This document shows positions 32,128 to 43,774 of a stretch of 64,000 nt of DNA, in pieces. A program made the position numbers and the translations under genes. Positions within the stretch are counted from its first letter, which is position 1, and the number at the start of each line of letters is the position of its first letter. Under the pieces are notes generated by a model. The model saw only the letters and a program-made list of their open reading frames with translations. It searched no databases and was not told where the DNA came from. The stretch covers positions 6,490,830-6,554,829 of the forward strand of contig OX123191.2 in the NCBI GenBank assembly GCA_944739405.2. The letters are read 5' to 3'. This DNA comes from Euclidia mi (taxonomy: Eukaryota; Arthropoda; Insecta; Lepidoptera; Erebidae).

Positions 32128-33726
32128 CTAAGAATCCTTATATAATTTAGTTCTATTCTTATGAACTAATACATGTTTACCATTTATATTAATCATAACA
32201 TTAGGTGCAAGATCTACAATTACAATAAACGGACCCGAATACAAAGTATCAAGTTTATTTCCTGTTTCATTCTTCAATAACAATTTATCGCCTGGCTTAT
32301 ATGTAATTGGATTAATAGACATATCAATCTTAAGTTTTCTACATTGTTTACTTATAATTAAATGACGTTTTGCATCATTTTGAGATTTTTGGAGTCTGTA
32401 TTTTAATTCTAAAGCATAATTTTCAAAGTTGTATAATGGCTCTACGTCCTTACACAGGTTATTAGGTAATCTACAAAGCTTACCGAACACTAACTCATAA
32501 GGTGTGTACTTTGTCTCAGTATGCACAGTAGTGTTATACGAAAAACACCAGTACGGTAACCATGAACTCCAACGGCATGGATTATTGTCAGTCTGTATTC
32601 GTAAATAAGCTCCTAGTGTTTTATGGCTATTCTCCAATGACCCAATGCTTTGATGATGGTATGACGTAGCTATAGTTTGAGTTATATTTAAAATTTTACA
32701 CATATCTGACATTACGTTGGAAACAAATTCAGTACCCCTATCACTTGCAATTTCTTTCGGAATACCATAACGTAAAATAAAGTTTTCCGCGAATGCTTTA
32801 GCAACTTCGTGAGTTGTTTTAGTTATTAAAGGATATGCTTCGACATATTTACTAAGCTCACACTGTAAAGTTAATATGTAGTTATAGCCTAAATCGTCTC
32901 TATCCAATGGACCAACTATATCAAGGAAAATTTTCTCAAAAGATGAAGATGCTGTAGTTGTTATAGTCAATGGCTCTTTGTGAATTTTTGTGTACTTTTG
33001 TTTCTGACATTTCTGGCATTTTTCGACATAGCACTTAACGTCTTTTTCTATTGATGGCCAAAAATAGTATTTTTTAATATTATTTACCATTCGCCTAATT
33101 CCTACGTGTCCACTACTTGGTAATAAATGAAAATCGTTCATTATTACTTTTTTCTCGTCATTCGTATGAATTCTTTGAACGTCATTTACAATACATAACC
33201 GTGGGAAACTTTTAATATTATTTTTTGCAATATATTTAGCTAAACTTTCTATAAACGCCTTATTTTTCTTAGTTTTAATAACCGTAACCTCTTCAATATT
33301 ACATTGTTTGCACAATAACGCCATTTCTTTCAGTAAATCGTCTCGCGAATAGACTGATAAAGAACATGACTTGGCAAATAAATGTTTCTTTCTATCACAA
33401 TAAACATAGTTTCCTTTCTGTGAAAAATATAAATCCTCTCTATTCTCGTTTTTTAATATTCTACGTATAGTTTTTACCGGTAATATAATAAATTCTACAT
33501 CAGTGTCACATTTTTTGAGAACCTCTACAACTTTAGGTTGATCAGGCCTATCGTCGTTCGAAGTCTCCGAATCTATCGAATTCGATGTTTGTTCACTTAT
33601 AATCTTTCGCTTCTGCGCCCTAGTCATAACACATAATTGTTTGTTACTCATCTCTTTTAATTCATCTGAAGTCAAAATGATTCTAGATAGTGCATCCGCT
33701 ACTACATTCTCCTTTCCTCTGACATA
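32128..33726 (-). pseudogene. Element C pol, integrase part
   Basis: After the TAG at 33729-33727 the same frame runs open to 32128 (the ATG at 33675 is internal). It holds VRGKENVVADALSR, a linker, then a complete integrase. The HHCC zinc domain is SSGHVGIRRMVNNIKKYYFW followed by CQKCQKQK. The core has FLDIVGPL (first Asp), ASDRGTEFVSN (second Asp) and HHQSIGSLENSH (Glu). The C-terminal region carries YKPGDKLLLKN and LYSGPFIVIVDLAP. It would insert the cDNA with a 4-bp stagger, which fits the AAAA duplication. Its frame is intact but it depends on translation from upstream pol, which is broken. Confidence 0.9.
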
Positions 33727-33729
33727 CTA

Positions 33730-35765
33730 TACTTTAAAATCATATTCTTCTAATAAAAGCCGAAATTTTGTTAAGCGACTCGATGGATTAGTCATATTAA
33801 AAAGATAAAGCAATGGTCTATGATCTGTTCTAATTATAAATTTCTTACCATATAAATACGGTCTAAAATATTTTATTGACCAAACTATTGCTAAAAGTTC
33901 CTTCTCTATTGTTCAGCTTTGTTCAAACTACGACTAGCGTATGCGACAGGTTTTCCATTAGAATTTGATAAAACACTGCCAATTGCATAACCAGAACTAT
34001 CTGTTTGTAATATAAATTCATTTTGCTGTGAAAAATTTGGATAATCTAAAACAGGAGGGTTACAAAGCAACCCTTTAAGCGTGTCGAATGCATTTTGACA
34101 TTCAGTAGTCCACTCAAAGTTAACTTTTTTTCTACATAACTTGTTTAGTGGCAAAACAATTCCTGCAAAATTACGAATAAATTTCCTATAATAATTACTA
34201 AAGGCAACAAAACGTTTCACAGCATCGACGCATGTCGGTGTCGGATAACTTTCGATGACGCGAATTTTGTCAGGGTCGGGTAAAATTCCTTCGGCTGATA
34301 TTACGTGGCCTAAATATAGAATTTGTCGTTTCAAAAATTCACACTTTGAAGGATTGAGTTTTAGATTTACTTTACGCAAACGTGTAAATACTGACATTAA
34401 ATTAGTATTGTGTTCGATCAAATTTCTGCCAAAAATTACTAAATCGTCTAAATAAATGATACATTTATCGTAATTAAGTCCCGACATAGCAACTGTCATT
34501 AATCTACTAAAAGCAGATGGGCTAATTTTTAACCCCATCGGTAACCGACACATTTGATATTGTCCGCTGTCAGTAGTGAACGCAGTGTACTTCCTGGAAT
34601 CCTGCGATAAATTGCATTGATAGTAACTACGACTCAAATCACAATGGCTAAAATAAATGGCACCAGATAACGATTCTAATATATCGGTGATATTCGGTAG
34701 AGGAAATTTGTCATCCTGTACTCTCTCGTTTAATTGCCTATAGTCAATGACTACTCTCCACTGACGTTTACCAGTTCTATCTAATTTTTTAAGCACTAGT
34801 AACAAAGGACTTGACCATTCGCTACTAGTTTTTTCTATAATTCCCTCTGGCAACATATTGTCTATCTGTTCATTAAGTTCCTTTTTCTGCGTAAATGGAA
34901 TTCGGTATTGTTTCCTATACACGGGGGTAGCATGCTCCTTTAAATGAATAGATTGCTCGTAAACATTAGTCACGCTTAACTTGTCACCCGGTAAATGAAA
35001 AATATCTGAAAATTTAGCACAAATCTGTTCAATAGACAATTGCTCTTCTTTATTCAGGTATGACCCCAAATCAAGCAAAGAAAATAATTTACGAATCCTC
35101 TCTACATTTATATCCGGTTTCTCAAAATTACAAATATCATAATTCTCTAATTTGTCTACCTCTAACTCGCTCAAGCACAAATTCACTTCCTCCTCGGTCG
35201 TATTTAAAATCCTCACGGGCATTTTACCGTTCTTAGGCCTTGCTACAACACTAGCTAAAAATACGCCATGTCTTATCTCTTTGGGATACACAACACAATC
35301 ATAATTGATACGTGTAGGTATGTATTCAATAACTTCACATCGCGGTGCGACTTTTAAAGAATAGCTATAATAATGTAAAGGTAGTGTGACAATACTTTCC
35401 TTGCACTTGAGGGACAAAGTATCGGTCCCGTAATCTACTACTCCACAGTACCGTTTTATAAAATCCTGACCCAGTATACCAATTGCTTTACATGGTAAAC
35501 TTTTAAATACGTAAAATTTATGTTTAAAAGAAATGTTTCCACATTGCAACGTTAAATAGACAAAACCTACTGATTTCAAACTTCCACCAATTCCATATAT
35601 ATTTAAATCACACTTATGTAACTCTAACTTAGCTAAACTTAAAACTTCATACTTAATCGCTGATAAGGAGGCCCCCGTATCTACTAAAAGTTCTAATTCT
35701 ACATTATCTAAACTTAAAGTTACCCAATTAATACTATCACTAACTAAAATTTGATTAGGAACGAA
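33730..35765 (-). pseudogene. Element C pol, protease-RT-RNase H part
   Basis: The frame opens beside the gag stop, in another frame (+1 by my reading) across tttttt at about 35767. A retropepsin with LLVDTGASLS lies near 35650-35620 and GILGQDFIKRY near 35480. RT follows: EGIIEKTSSEWSSP, VIDYRQLNE, FSHCDLSRSYYQ, then the catalytic YLDDLV near 34470. RNase H begins at FILQTDSSGYAIGSVLS near 34010. A small deletion near 33910-33905 shifts the frame, and a TAG at 33729-33727 interrupts the end of RNase H. The rest of RNase H (RTDHRPLLYLF, SSRLTKFRLLLEEY) is readable between. All catalytic residues that I can see are present, so the damage is confined to these lesions. Confidence 0.9.
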
Positions 35766-36954
35766 AAAACTCGTCTAAATTATGGTCACCCTTCTCGTTA
35801 CTATTTACCGACGTATTTGGATTAGACGTAAAGTGATTTAAATTCCTATTTGTATAATTGCCACGATTATAATTTCCACGTACATACCTCGAACTTGATA
35901 CGCCTCGTGCCTGTGCCCGTGCGCTGCTGCGCCCGCGGCCGCCTTGAAACGTGTTCGATGACGTGCTCGAAATATGATGCGGTTGCGACACTTGCCTATT
36001 ACTATTATAACAATTATATGAATTACGATTATGAAATCCATATCCTCTATTGCGAAAATAATTACCAAAACCTCGTCGCGGTGGCCGGCGACCGTATGAC
36101 ATGACCTGATGCTCCGAAGTGGAACTGGATACCTCGTCCTCTGCGACTCTGATAGCATCCTTCAAAGAAGTCAAATTCCTAGCCGAGATTATAGTACCTA
36201 ACCTCTGGTTCCTCAATCCTTCTGAAAAACATTTTATGGCGTTTCTTTCGTTAGCGGGGCGAAATATCTTATAAGCTTGTTCATCACCATTAGCTTGAGA
36301 GATGGTTAAATCGACAAACAACTTTTCTATGACCTCACCGAACTCTTAAATAGATTTGTCTCCCTGTCTAGCCTTTTGTAACTTCGCCTGTAAAGCAGTG
36401 TCTGATTTGTGAGTCAGTAAATGCCTACGCATGTCTCCTAATAGCAAATCAACCGAACTATAAGAAGCAGCTAATCGCATTTTGGCTCCACTTGTTAAAC
36501 GGTTTTTTAAAACAAATTTTATCAACATCTGCTTATCACCATCTTCAAGACATGACTCATATAATTCAATCGCATCAATTAAATCCTGAGTTGTCTCCTC
36601 GTCACCATTCATCTTCGGCAAAAGACTGACAGCCGTTTTGAAGTTAAACTTTTCACTAGCCATGGTTTTTAATTCACTACAACTACTTATACTAAAAACT
36701 TTCGATTCTTCTTGATAAGATAAAATTTTCTCATAACATTTATCTATACGAGAGCACAATATTAATATATCTCCAGAAATCTCTTTAGGCAAGTTATGCA
36801 AAATACTCTTAAAAGATACATATAAATTCTTACATTCAGAAATTTTATTCTCAAAACTAGAACCTATCCTTCTGCGAGGACCCAACTTAGAAATACTACT
36901 TCTATATTGATTTAATTCTTCGTAAATTTTAGCAAGTTCTAATTCTAAATTCAT
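35755..36954 (-). pseudogene. Element C gag, one in-frame TAA
   Basis: From the ATG at 36954 the frame runs 202 codons to a TAA at 36348-36346, then continues in the same frame to the TAG or TAA near 35755. The total is about 399 codons. The first half is helical capsid-like sequence (FNFKTAVSLLPKMNGDEETT, LIDAIELYESC). The second half has LTISQANGDEQAYKIF and a long Arg/Gly/Asn/Ser-rich tail (RRPPRRGFGNYFRNRGYG). There is no CCHC zinc knuckle, so RNA binding would rest on the basic RG-rich tail, as in some gypsy/17.6-group gag proteins. The single stop may be a mutation or, less likely, a read-through site. The end overlaps the pol frame at a run of six T on the coding strand. Confidence 0.85.
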
Positions 36955-37041
36955 AATATTAATTATTTAGGTTTATTTTAATTTTATATATTTATTAAAG
37001 TTTTTTAACTAATACGCACATAATTATAACTCACGCATGTT

Positions 37042-37335
37042 TCACACCTTCGGTTCCGAATCTTCACGATCTCGAAGTTCCCTGCGACGGCGGTAGCTCA
37101 CGCGAGACAGCACGCGCTCCAGTGAATCATTCCTCAGTTCCCTCTGCATCCAGCCAGTGTGACATCTCTTGTACAGGTAGCAGAATCCGAGCAGCACAGC
37201 TAGCAGCATACACGCGCATATTATGGACAGGAGCACGTTGTTGGTTTGCAAGTGTTCAGCGGTAGCCCGAGCGTGATTGTCTCCGCCTGCAGCTTGCGCA
37301 ATGATCACCTCTTCTTTACTTTGCGACGTCCCCAT
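37042..37335 (-). CDS. Small N-myristoylated single-pass membrane protein encoded upstream of gag in element C
   Basis: The frame encodes 97 aa from the ATG at 37335, between the primer-binding site and gag. The N-terminus MGTSQSK fits an N-myristoylation signal (Gly2, Ser6, Lys7). Residues about 34-54 form one hydrophobic span with Cys40, Cys42 and Cys52. It is followed by KRC (56-58) and a strongly basic tail with YRRRRELRDR (81-90). No signal peptide precedes the span, so an N-in or reverse-signal topology with a lipid anchor is plausible. Codons are GC-richer than those of gag and pol. No lesion is present although gag and pol are broken. Its position fits an accessory protein made early from genomic RNA, perhaps for membrane targeting, budding or fusion. 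That function is inference. I have only a vague impression of similar small ORFs in other insect gypsy-type elements. Confidence 0.72.
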   Translation of the reverse strand: MGTSQSKEEVIIAQAAGGDNHARATAEHLQTNNVLLSIICACMLLAVLLGFCYLYKRCHTGWMQRELRNDSLERVLSRVSYRRRRELRDREDSEPKV

Positions 37336-37429
37336 AGCCTTGTTTGTCTTCTTTTTCGGATGGTATTATCAGCGAGAAGTCCAGATACCACGATAGAGTC
37401 AACCAAGATAAAGCGAGTATGGCGGGTCT

Positions 37430-37442
37430 GGCAGGGTCGCCA
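37430..37442 (-). promoter_or_regulatory. Element C primer-binding site
   Basis: Immediately inside the 5' LTR the coding strand reads TGGCGACCCTGCC. This resembles the TGGCGACC start used by gypsy-group insect elements thought to be primed by tRNA-Ser. The tRNA assignment is inferred from that resemblance. Confidence 0.7.
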
Positions 37443-37656
37443 TGTGGTGTGGTGTGGTGTGTTCACGTGCCGAGGCACGGTTAGGGAGAGTTTCAATAAT
37501 AACGCAACACGTCCGTACAATTCAAAAGTCAAGTTTTATTGCTCAAAAAAATATAACATACTAATACATATCAAATATCTGGGTAAATGCTGACACTAAT
37601 ATTATAAAGGTAGTTACTTACTAGTTTAATACATATAAGGTAACATACACACTACA
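37443..37656 (-). repeat. Element C 5' LTR (214 bp)
   Basis: It is identical to the other LTR except for one T in place of C. It includes a short GTGTG run at its low-coordinate edge. Confidence 0.95.
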
Positions 37657-37660
37657 AAAA

Positions 37661-39178
37661 CAACGTTTAACGAGAGGTTACATCGAAACAAGAATAAAAA
37701 GTATCGAACAAAATTGGTCAACATTTCAAAGTGCACATCGAGACTTAGTGAAATCTGTACCGAAAGCTAATAGACAAGACATCCCATATTTTGTTAATGA
37801 AGATTATTATGTTCACGAAGAATTGTACACTTGTTTACTCGCCGACCTTAATGATTTATTATCGTCATTAAAGAAGACCCCTTCGCAGTCGGAACTTACG
37901 GGCAGTAGTGAACATAGCTTTCATAAGGAAGCGGCAGTAGTCAAGTTGCCAAGAATTCAACTACCAAATTTCGCCGGTGCGTACGATGAGTGGCCCACCT
38001 ATCAAGATCTGTTTATATCGTTAGTGCACGAGAATGCAACGTTAAGTAAAGTCCAAAAACTTCATTACTTGAAAACTAGCCTCACGGGAGAAGCACTGTC
38101 ACTACTGAAGCACGTGAAAGTTACCGAGGTTAACTATGACGAAGCGTGGCGCATACTTAAGTCGCGTTTCGGTAACAAGCGCATAATAGTCAATTCTATA
38201 TTAAAAAGATTGTTTGGACAAAGGAAAATAACTGTGCAATCAGCATCTAACATCAAATCACTATTAGATACGACAACAGAGTGTCTCAACGCACTTAAGA
38301 GCTTAGAAGTGTCCACGGGTTCATGGGATCCGCTTATAATATTTCTAGTGGTCCAAAAATTAGATCCAGAGACACATCGTGATTGGGAACTGTTAGCGTA
38401 TAATGAAAATAACGAAGAATTGCCTACATGGGATGCTCTTAACAAATATTTACAATTAACGTTCCGATCGCTTGAGCTGGTTACTACGACTCCATCTACA
38501 AAGGAAATAACAAAACCAAAATCAAGAGATTACGCTGTTCACTTATCTACTGCTAATACGACGACCACTGCAAAACCACGAAGCTGCACAATGTGTACAA
38601 TGAACCATACTCTGTGCCATTGTGGGGAATTTATTAAGCTAAGTCCAATAGAGAGGTGTGATTATATCAAACAACAGAATTTATGCTACAATTGCCTGGC
38701 CCCAGGGCATGCAGCGAGGAACTGTCGCCTGAAGATGTCCTGCAGATTATGTCATAAACGTCACCACACGCTCACGCACCAATCAACGCCAATGACGTCA
38801 CCAAATCAGCCAGACAAACCAAGTCAAGATCATCAACCAGATTCTGCACAACCAAATGAAACCAACGTTACACTTTCATCGCAAGTTGCTGCAAATGTGT
38901 CCACCGGATTGCTGGCTACAGCCCTCGTACCAGTGAGACATCATGAATCGGGACAAGTTACAGTGCTCCGTGCTTTGATCGACCATGTCTCCCAAGTCAC
39001 ATTTATAAGTGAAAGAGCGGCCCAGCTGTTACGAATGAAGAGAACGCCTGTCAGTGGCACCATCACTGGAGTCGGCTCCACTAAAACGAATATCAAACAT
39101 GCTGCAGAAATCGAACTTCTGTCAAGACACGACGCAAACTGCAACCTGAAAATCAAAACGTATATTATATCAACGTGA
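37661..39178 (+). pseudogene. Element B gag and protease region
   Basis: The frame continues gag after element C and stays open to a TGA at 39176-39178. Features are: RIQLPNFAGAYDEWPTYQDL, the BEL/Pao capsid signature; a helical region ending near residue 260; then three zinc-binding clusters beginning CTMCTMNHTLCHC, CYNCLAPGHAARNC and CRLCHKRHH. A retropepsin-like stretch follows (ALIDHVSQVTFISERAAQLL), in which the expected DxGS active site reads DHVS, so the protease is probably dead. After the TGA the frame continues into pol without a shift, as usual for BEL/Pao elements with one gag-pol frame. Confidence 0.88.
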
Positions 39179-42100
39179 CTCACTAGTCAATTACCGTCAC
39201 AAACAATTTCTATCAGCACCTGGCCTCATCTGCAAGGGCTTGTTTTGGCCGACCCAAGTTTCCACCAGCCAAGACGAGTAGACCTGTTGCTGGGTGTGGC
39301 TGTATGCGCTCAGATCATGAAGGGTGAAGTCATCAAAGGTGCCCCAGGATCACCATGTGCTCAGAATACTTATCTGGGGTGGATTCTCTTTGGCGCTATA
39401 GAAAACCAACCAGCTACGAATGAATTGATTGTCATGCACCTCCATCTTGACCTCAATGATATGCTGAAACGAGTGTGGGAACAATATCCATCTGATAAAC
39501 GAGCTCTTACAGCTGAAGAACGTAAATGTGAACTCATATACGACACGACTACCACCAGACATACTGACGGACGGTATATTGTCACGCTCCCTATCTACCC
39601 AAGGTGATACGAAATCAATAGCTTTGAAGAGATTGCATCAATTGGAACAAAGATTTAGAAAGAACCCACAACTCAAGAGCGATTACACTACAGTAATGGA
39701 AGAGTACGTACAACACTATATGGAAACCAACACAAGAATTAGCAAAACCTTCCTTTTACCTACCACATCACGCCGTTCACAAGAAAGAGAAGGAAACAAC
39801 TAAACTCCGTACAGTTTTCAATGCCTCACAAAAGGGAAATAATAATATATCACTCAATGACGAACTTTTAGTTGGGCCTCAAATACAAGGAGATATGAGA
39901 AATTTAATAATGAGATGGCGTATGAAGAAAGTTTGTTTCGTGGCTGATATCCAAAAGATGTACCTTCAAATAATGGTAACCAAGGAAAACAGAGATCTGC
40001 AACGAATACTATGGAGAAAGGATGAACAAGAAACGGTAAAGGACTATCGACTTACGAGAGTCACTTTCAGGACTGCTTCTGCTCCTTACTAAGCAATAAG
40101 GACATTGCATCAAGTAGCCAATGATGAAGGGCAAAATGATTTGGAAGCTGCAGATATAATCAGAAGAGATTTTTTCATAGATGACATTATGTCGGGCTAA
40201 GATAAAGTGTTAGATGCAGTTAGAGTAGCCAAACAAATAGATGCCATACTCAAGAAGGGAGGTTTTATATTGAGAAAATGGTGTTCGAACGAAATAGACT
40301 TCCTTAAAGAATTTGAGGAGGCTGAAAGAAGTACTCATGTGAAACTTGACATAACCTTAGACGGAACTACACGGGCATTAGAATTACACTGGAATATGGG
40401 CAAAGACACGTTTCAATACAGCCTAAACTTACCTGCTATGCCAAACACGATCACAAAGAGAACAATCCTAGCTGACCTACAAAGATTATTTGATCCACTC
40501 GGTTGGCTGGCACCTGCTGTATTACCAGCTAAAGTTCTTATCCAAAGGTTATGGCTCCAAGGAATAACGTGGGATGAAGAAGTAGACGAATCAAATGCTA
40601 CGGGAGTGGAAGAATCTGAGACAATGGTTTCATGAACACTTACCTGATATAGAAATTAATAGATGGGTGCATACTAATGAAACTCTAATGAATAACATAA
40701 CTGTTCATGGCTTCTGCGACGCGTCGATCCGAGCCTATGCTGCGGTAGCCTATATAAGAGTGAGAACATCGCAAGGAGATGTTAAGAACTCTATCGCCGC
40801 AGCTAAAACTAGAGTTGCCCCGACTAAACCACAATCCTTACCACGTCTTTAGCTCAGCGGAGCAGTATTACTGGCTGGACTTCTGAAACAGATCAAAGAA
40901 GCGATGAACATGCTGGACGCATGGACTGATTCTACCATCGTACTCTCTTGGTTGTTCGGTGACCCTGCAAGATGGAACACTTACGTTAGAAACAGAGTGG
41001 TTGAAATTCTTGACACCATTGGCAATCACAATTGGTATCATGTGAAGTCGTCAGACAATCCAGCAGATATTGCTTCCCGAGGACAGTCACTGCTAGATCT
41101 AAAGGACGACATGCTATGGTGGAAGGGACCAGTATGGCTCACAGAAGGAGAAATTCTATATAACCGACCAAAGGCGATGATGTCTGATCTGGAAAGGAAT
41201 GAAAAATTACAAGTTAATCTAGTCATAGAAAAGGAAGTGAGCATTGATTCTAGTTTTCAGAATTATTCCACATTACAAGAACTACTAAAAGTAATCGTGT
41301 ACTGCAAAAGATTTTTGAAGGGGAGAAAACTTATCAACAAAGACTTACCGATGACAACGAGTGAAATTGATGATGCGCTGAAAACCTGCATAAAATTAGT
41401 ACAGAGGGATAACTTCAAAGAAGAAGTGGAGTATCTCAAAACAAAGAAACACGTGAAAAAAAACAGTAAACTTATAAATCTAAAACCTTACCTGGACAAT
41501 GATGGTATCCTCAGGGTGGGCGGCAGACTGCGCCACTCCGATTTGAATGAGGCCAGCAAACATCCGATCATACTGCATTCTAATAGCAACCTTACCTCTT
41601 TGATTGTCGCCGACGCACATTTGAAGACACTACACGGGGGAAGTCAGTTGATGCTCTGCTTTATTAGAACAAGGTATTGGATCCTTAAGGTAAAACCGCT
41701 GATTAAGTCAAGAATAAGAAAATGTTTAATCTGTGCAAGACTTAACGCTACTCCAAAGTCACAACTGATGGGAGACTTACCTCGAGTCAGAGTCACGCCT
41801 ACGAAACCATTCTTAAACACGGGTATAGACTTTGCCGGCCCGTATCAGATCTTGATGTCCAGAGGCAGAGGAGCGAAGACGAAAAAGGCATACATCTCTC
41901 TTTTTGTTTGTATGAGTACAAAGGCAATTCAGTTAGAGTTAGTCGGAGACCTAACGTCTGAGGCATTTATCGCGGCCTTCCGCAGATTTGTCGCGAGACG
42001 AGGAAGATGCGCTCATATATGGAGCGATCAGGGACGTAACTTTGTAGGTGCAAACCGAGCCCTAGCGGCAGATTGGGCGGAGGCCAAGTTACAATTCGAA

Positions 42101-42662
42101 GGTCCAATCCTTGAAACACTGGCAATGGATGGAACCGAGTGGCATTTTATCCCGGCCTACAGCCCACACATGGGCGTTAAAGCGGATAATGACCTCACAT
42201 CTTACCTACGAGGAAATGAGCACCTTGTTATGCCAAGTTGAAGCATGCCTCAACTCCCGACCTCTAAACGTATTAGATGACATGGACACGGACAACATAC
42301 AGCCACTAACTCCAGGCCACTTTTTAGTTGGTGAAACACCTATAACAGTTCCAACAACAAGTTACCAAGATATTCCAACGAGTCACTTATCAAGATGGCA
42401 GCACCAGCAAAAATTATTGTCTGACTTCTGGAATAGATGGCAGCAAGAATACCTATTGAGGTTACAACAACGTCCAAAATGGCACAACAAGGTTAAAGAG
42501 TTCGACAAGGGAGATATTGTACTAATAAAATCTGATAATTTGCCTCCTGGCAAATGGATGATGGGACGTTTTGTTGACAAACATCCCGGTGCTGACGGTG
42601 TGACGCATGTTTATAGTGTAAAAAGTGGTGATAGTATTGTACAAAAACCAATTAATAAGTAA
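39179..42662 (+). pseudogene. Element B pol (RT, RNase H, integrase), multiply disrupted
   Basis: In order: the end of protease (RRVDLLLGVAVCAQIM, YLGWILFGAIE); a frameshift near 39600; RT with FNASQKGNNNISLNDELL, VCFVADIQKMYLQI and a degenerate catalytic box FFIDDIMSG followed by TAA (40198-40200); another TAA near 40090; TILADLQRLFDPLGWLAPAV; a frameshift near 40600; RNase H with HGFCDASIRAYAAVAYIRV; a TAG at 40850; then integrase with VGGRLRHSDL, HPIILH, a CLICARL zinc region, GIDFAGPY, WSDQGRNFVGA and FIPAYSPHMG. The text changes frame just after the last motif (about 42175), where sequence normally following SPHMGG is missing. The end (TPGHFLVGE, WQQEYLLRLQQRPKW, GDIVLI) is clear. Confidence 0.9.
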
Positions 42663-42829
42663 TGTTATTTGCCAATTGATACAGCCATTTTTATGCCTAT
42701 CCTATGTTTATGTACCTACGTAATTTTATATTGCTTGTTTAGATGTGATGTGTTATTATCATTGTGCTAGCTCTTTGCTTCAGCAAAGGTAATTTGTTAA
42801 AGGGCTGATAGGGCCTTTGGTGGGCGGTA

Positions 42830-43010
42830 TGTTGAGTGTGATTTATCAATGAGTGTATTGCCTGATGATCGACGTAAGCATGTGTGAGTATCTAGATAAA
42901 TAATCATAATATTGTCTTCAACGTCGGTCGCCAATAAACTAATTCGCAGCAAACACCTCGTTTCTGTTACAAAAATTCCCTACAAGCAAAAGTGAACCTT
43001 AGCTACCACA
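42830..43010 (+). repeat. Element B 3' LTR (181 bp)
   Basis: It is preceded by a purine-rich tract (ggtgggcggta, 42819-42829) that would prime plus-strand synthesis. Confidence 0.93.
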
Positions 43011-43774
43011 GATGATTATACCCTCAGTTTGCCCTTGAGTACGATTACGAATCTTGGCTAAAAGTTTATAATCATAGTCGTACGGTGTAAAATCAGCTGT
43101 GAGTTTACTAGCTAGTTCGTCCCATGAAGAAATGGAATTTTTAACACCGCAAAACCAGTGTAACGCATTACCCGTAAAAATTTCAGACGCGTAATCGAAT
43201 AATCTATTGGCAGGTAGATTTCTAACCGTCCTAAATTCCATCATGCGTTGTAGAAATTCGCGAACGCAGCCTGTTCCGTCGAATTTGAGTTTCGATAGTT
43301 CGCCAACCCTCAAATGCTCACAGTGGACAGTTACCGGAGTCGAGGCTGCCTGTGCAGGGCTTGAATCCGTGCAAATCATCGTGACTCCGACTTCCGCCGA
43401 CGGAACATTCGAGTGTTCTATCTTAGATAGCTCTGGCGACAGCATCCGAAAGCGTTCAGTCAGGTTTGATATTTTCTTGCCGTATTTAGGTTTGGATTTG
43501 TCTAATCTGCCCAATCTGTGGTAGACCTGGTTGTGCAAAGCCGTAGTTCGCTTCGCCAAGTTGTGGTCGTATAGTTCCTTAAGGGAAGAGATTTGCGAAT
43601 CTAAATCGGCAACTGACAGGCTAGCTCCCTTGAAGTCGTCTGCTATGTCTAGGCCTGACTCTACGATTTCGTCATTCGGAATTAGCTCGAGTTGTTTAGG
43701 TAGCTGCTTCCGTAAACCTAAAACAGAGGTAGCCGGCTCCTCTCCGCGAATAGCGACCTCGTAGGCCAATTCAT
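43011..43774 (-). pseudogene. Element A gag, 5' part
   Basis: An open frame of about 256 codons precedes the element B insertion. It holds a coiled-coil-like N-terminal region and a Ty3/gypsy capsid (LKFDGTGCVREFLQRMMEFR, LPANRLFDYASEIFTGNALH). The frame has no ATG at its start; an ATG at 43774 is in another frame, so either initiation is non-standard or an upstream shift exists. The continuation is at 31332 downward on the other side of element B. Confidence 0.85.

Larger units (their letters stand above)
31841..37656 (-). mobile_element. Ty3/gypsy-like LTR retrotransposon C, youngest of the nest
   Basis: The element is bounded by 214-bp LTRs that differ at one position (a C/T near base 20) and flanked by AAAA at 31837-31840 and 37657-37660. 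On the minus strand the order is: 5' LTR, primer-binding site, small membrane-protein ORF, gag, protease-RT-RNase H-integrase, polypurine tract, 3' LTR. No envelope gene is present; integrase ends about 75 bases before the LTR. The LTRs say the insertion is recent, yet gag and pol each carry disabling lesions. The copy was therefore probably mobilised by proteins from another element. Confidence 0.95.
31338..43010 (+). mobile_element. BEL/Pao LTR retrotransposon B, nested in gag of A
   Basis: The element is bounded by 181-bp LTRs (31338-31518 and 42830-43010; TG...CA) that differ at two positions, and by GATGA at 31333-31337 and 43011-43015. It is in plus orientation, opposite to its host. 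Removing it restores the reading frame of element A gag. It contains gag and pol of BEL/Pao type with many lesions, and itself harbours element C. Confidence 0.93.

Noticed and set aside
37246..37593. 115-codon plus-strand frame across the element C LTR and small ORF
   Set aside because: It is antisense to the membrane-protein ORF and runs into the LTR. It has no independent support.
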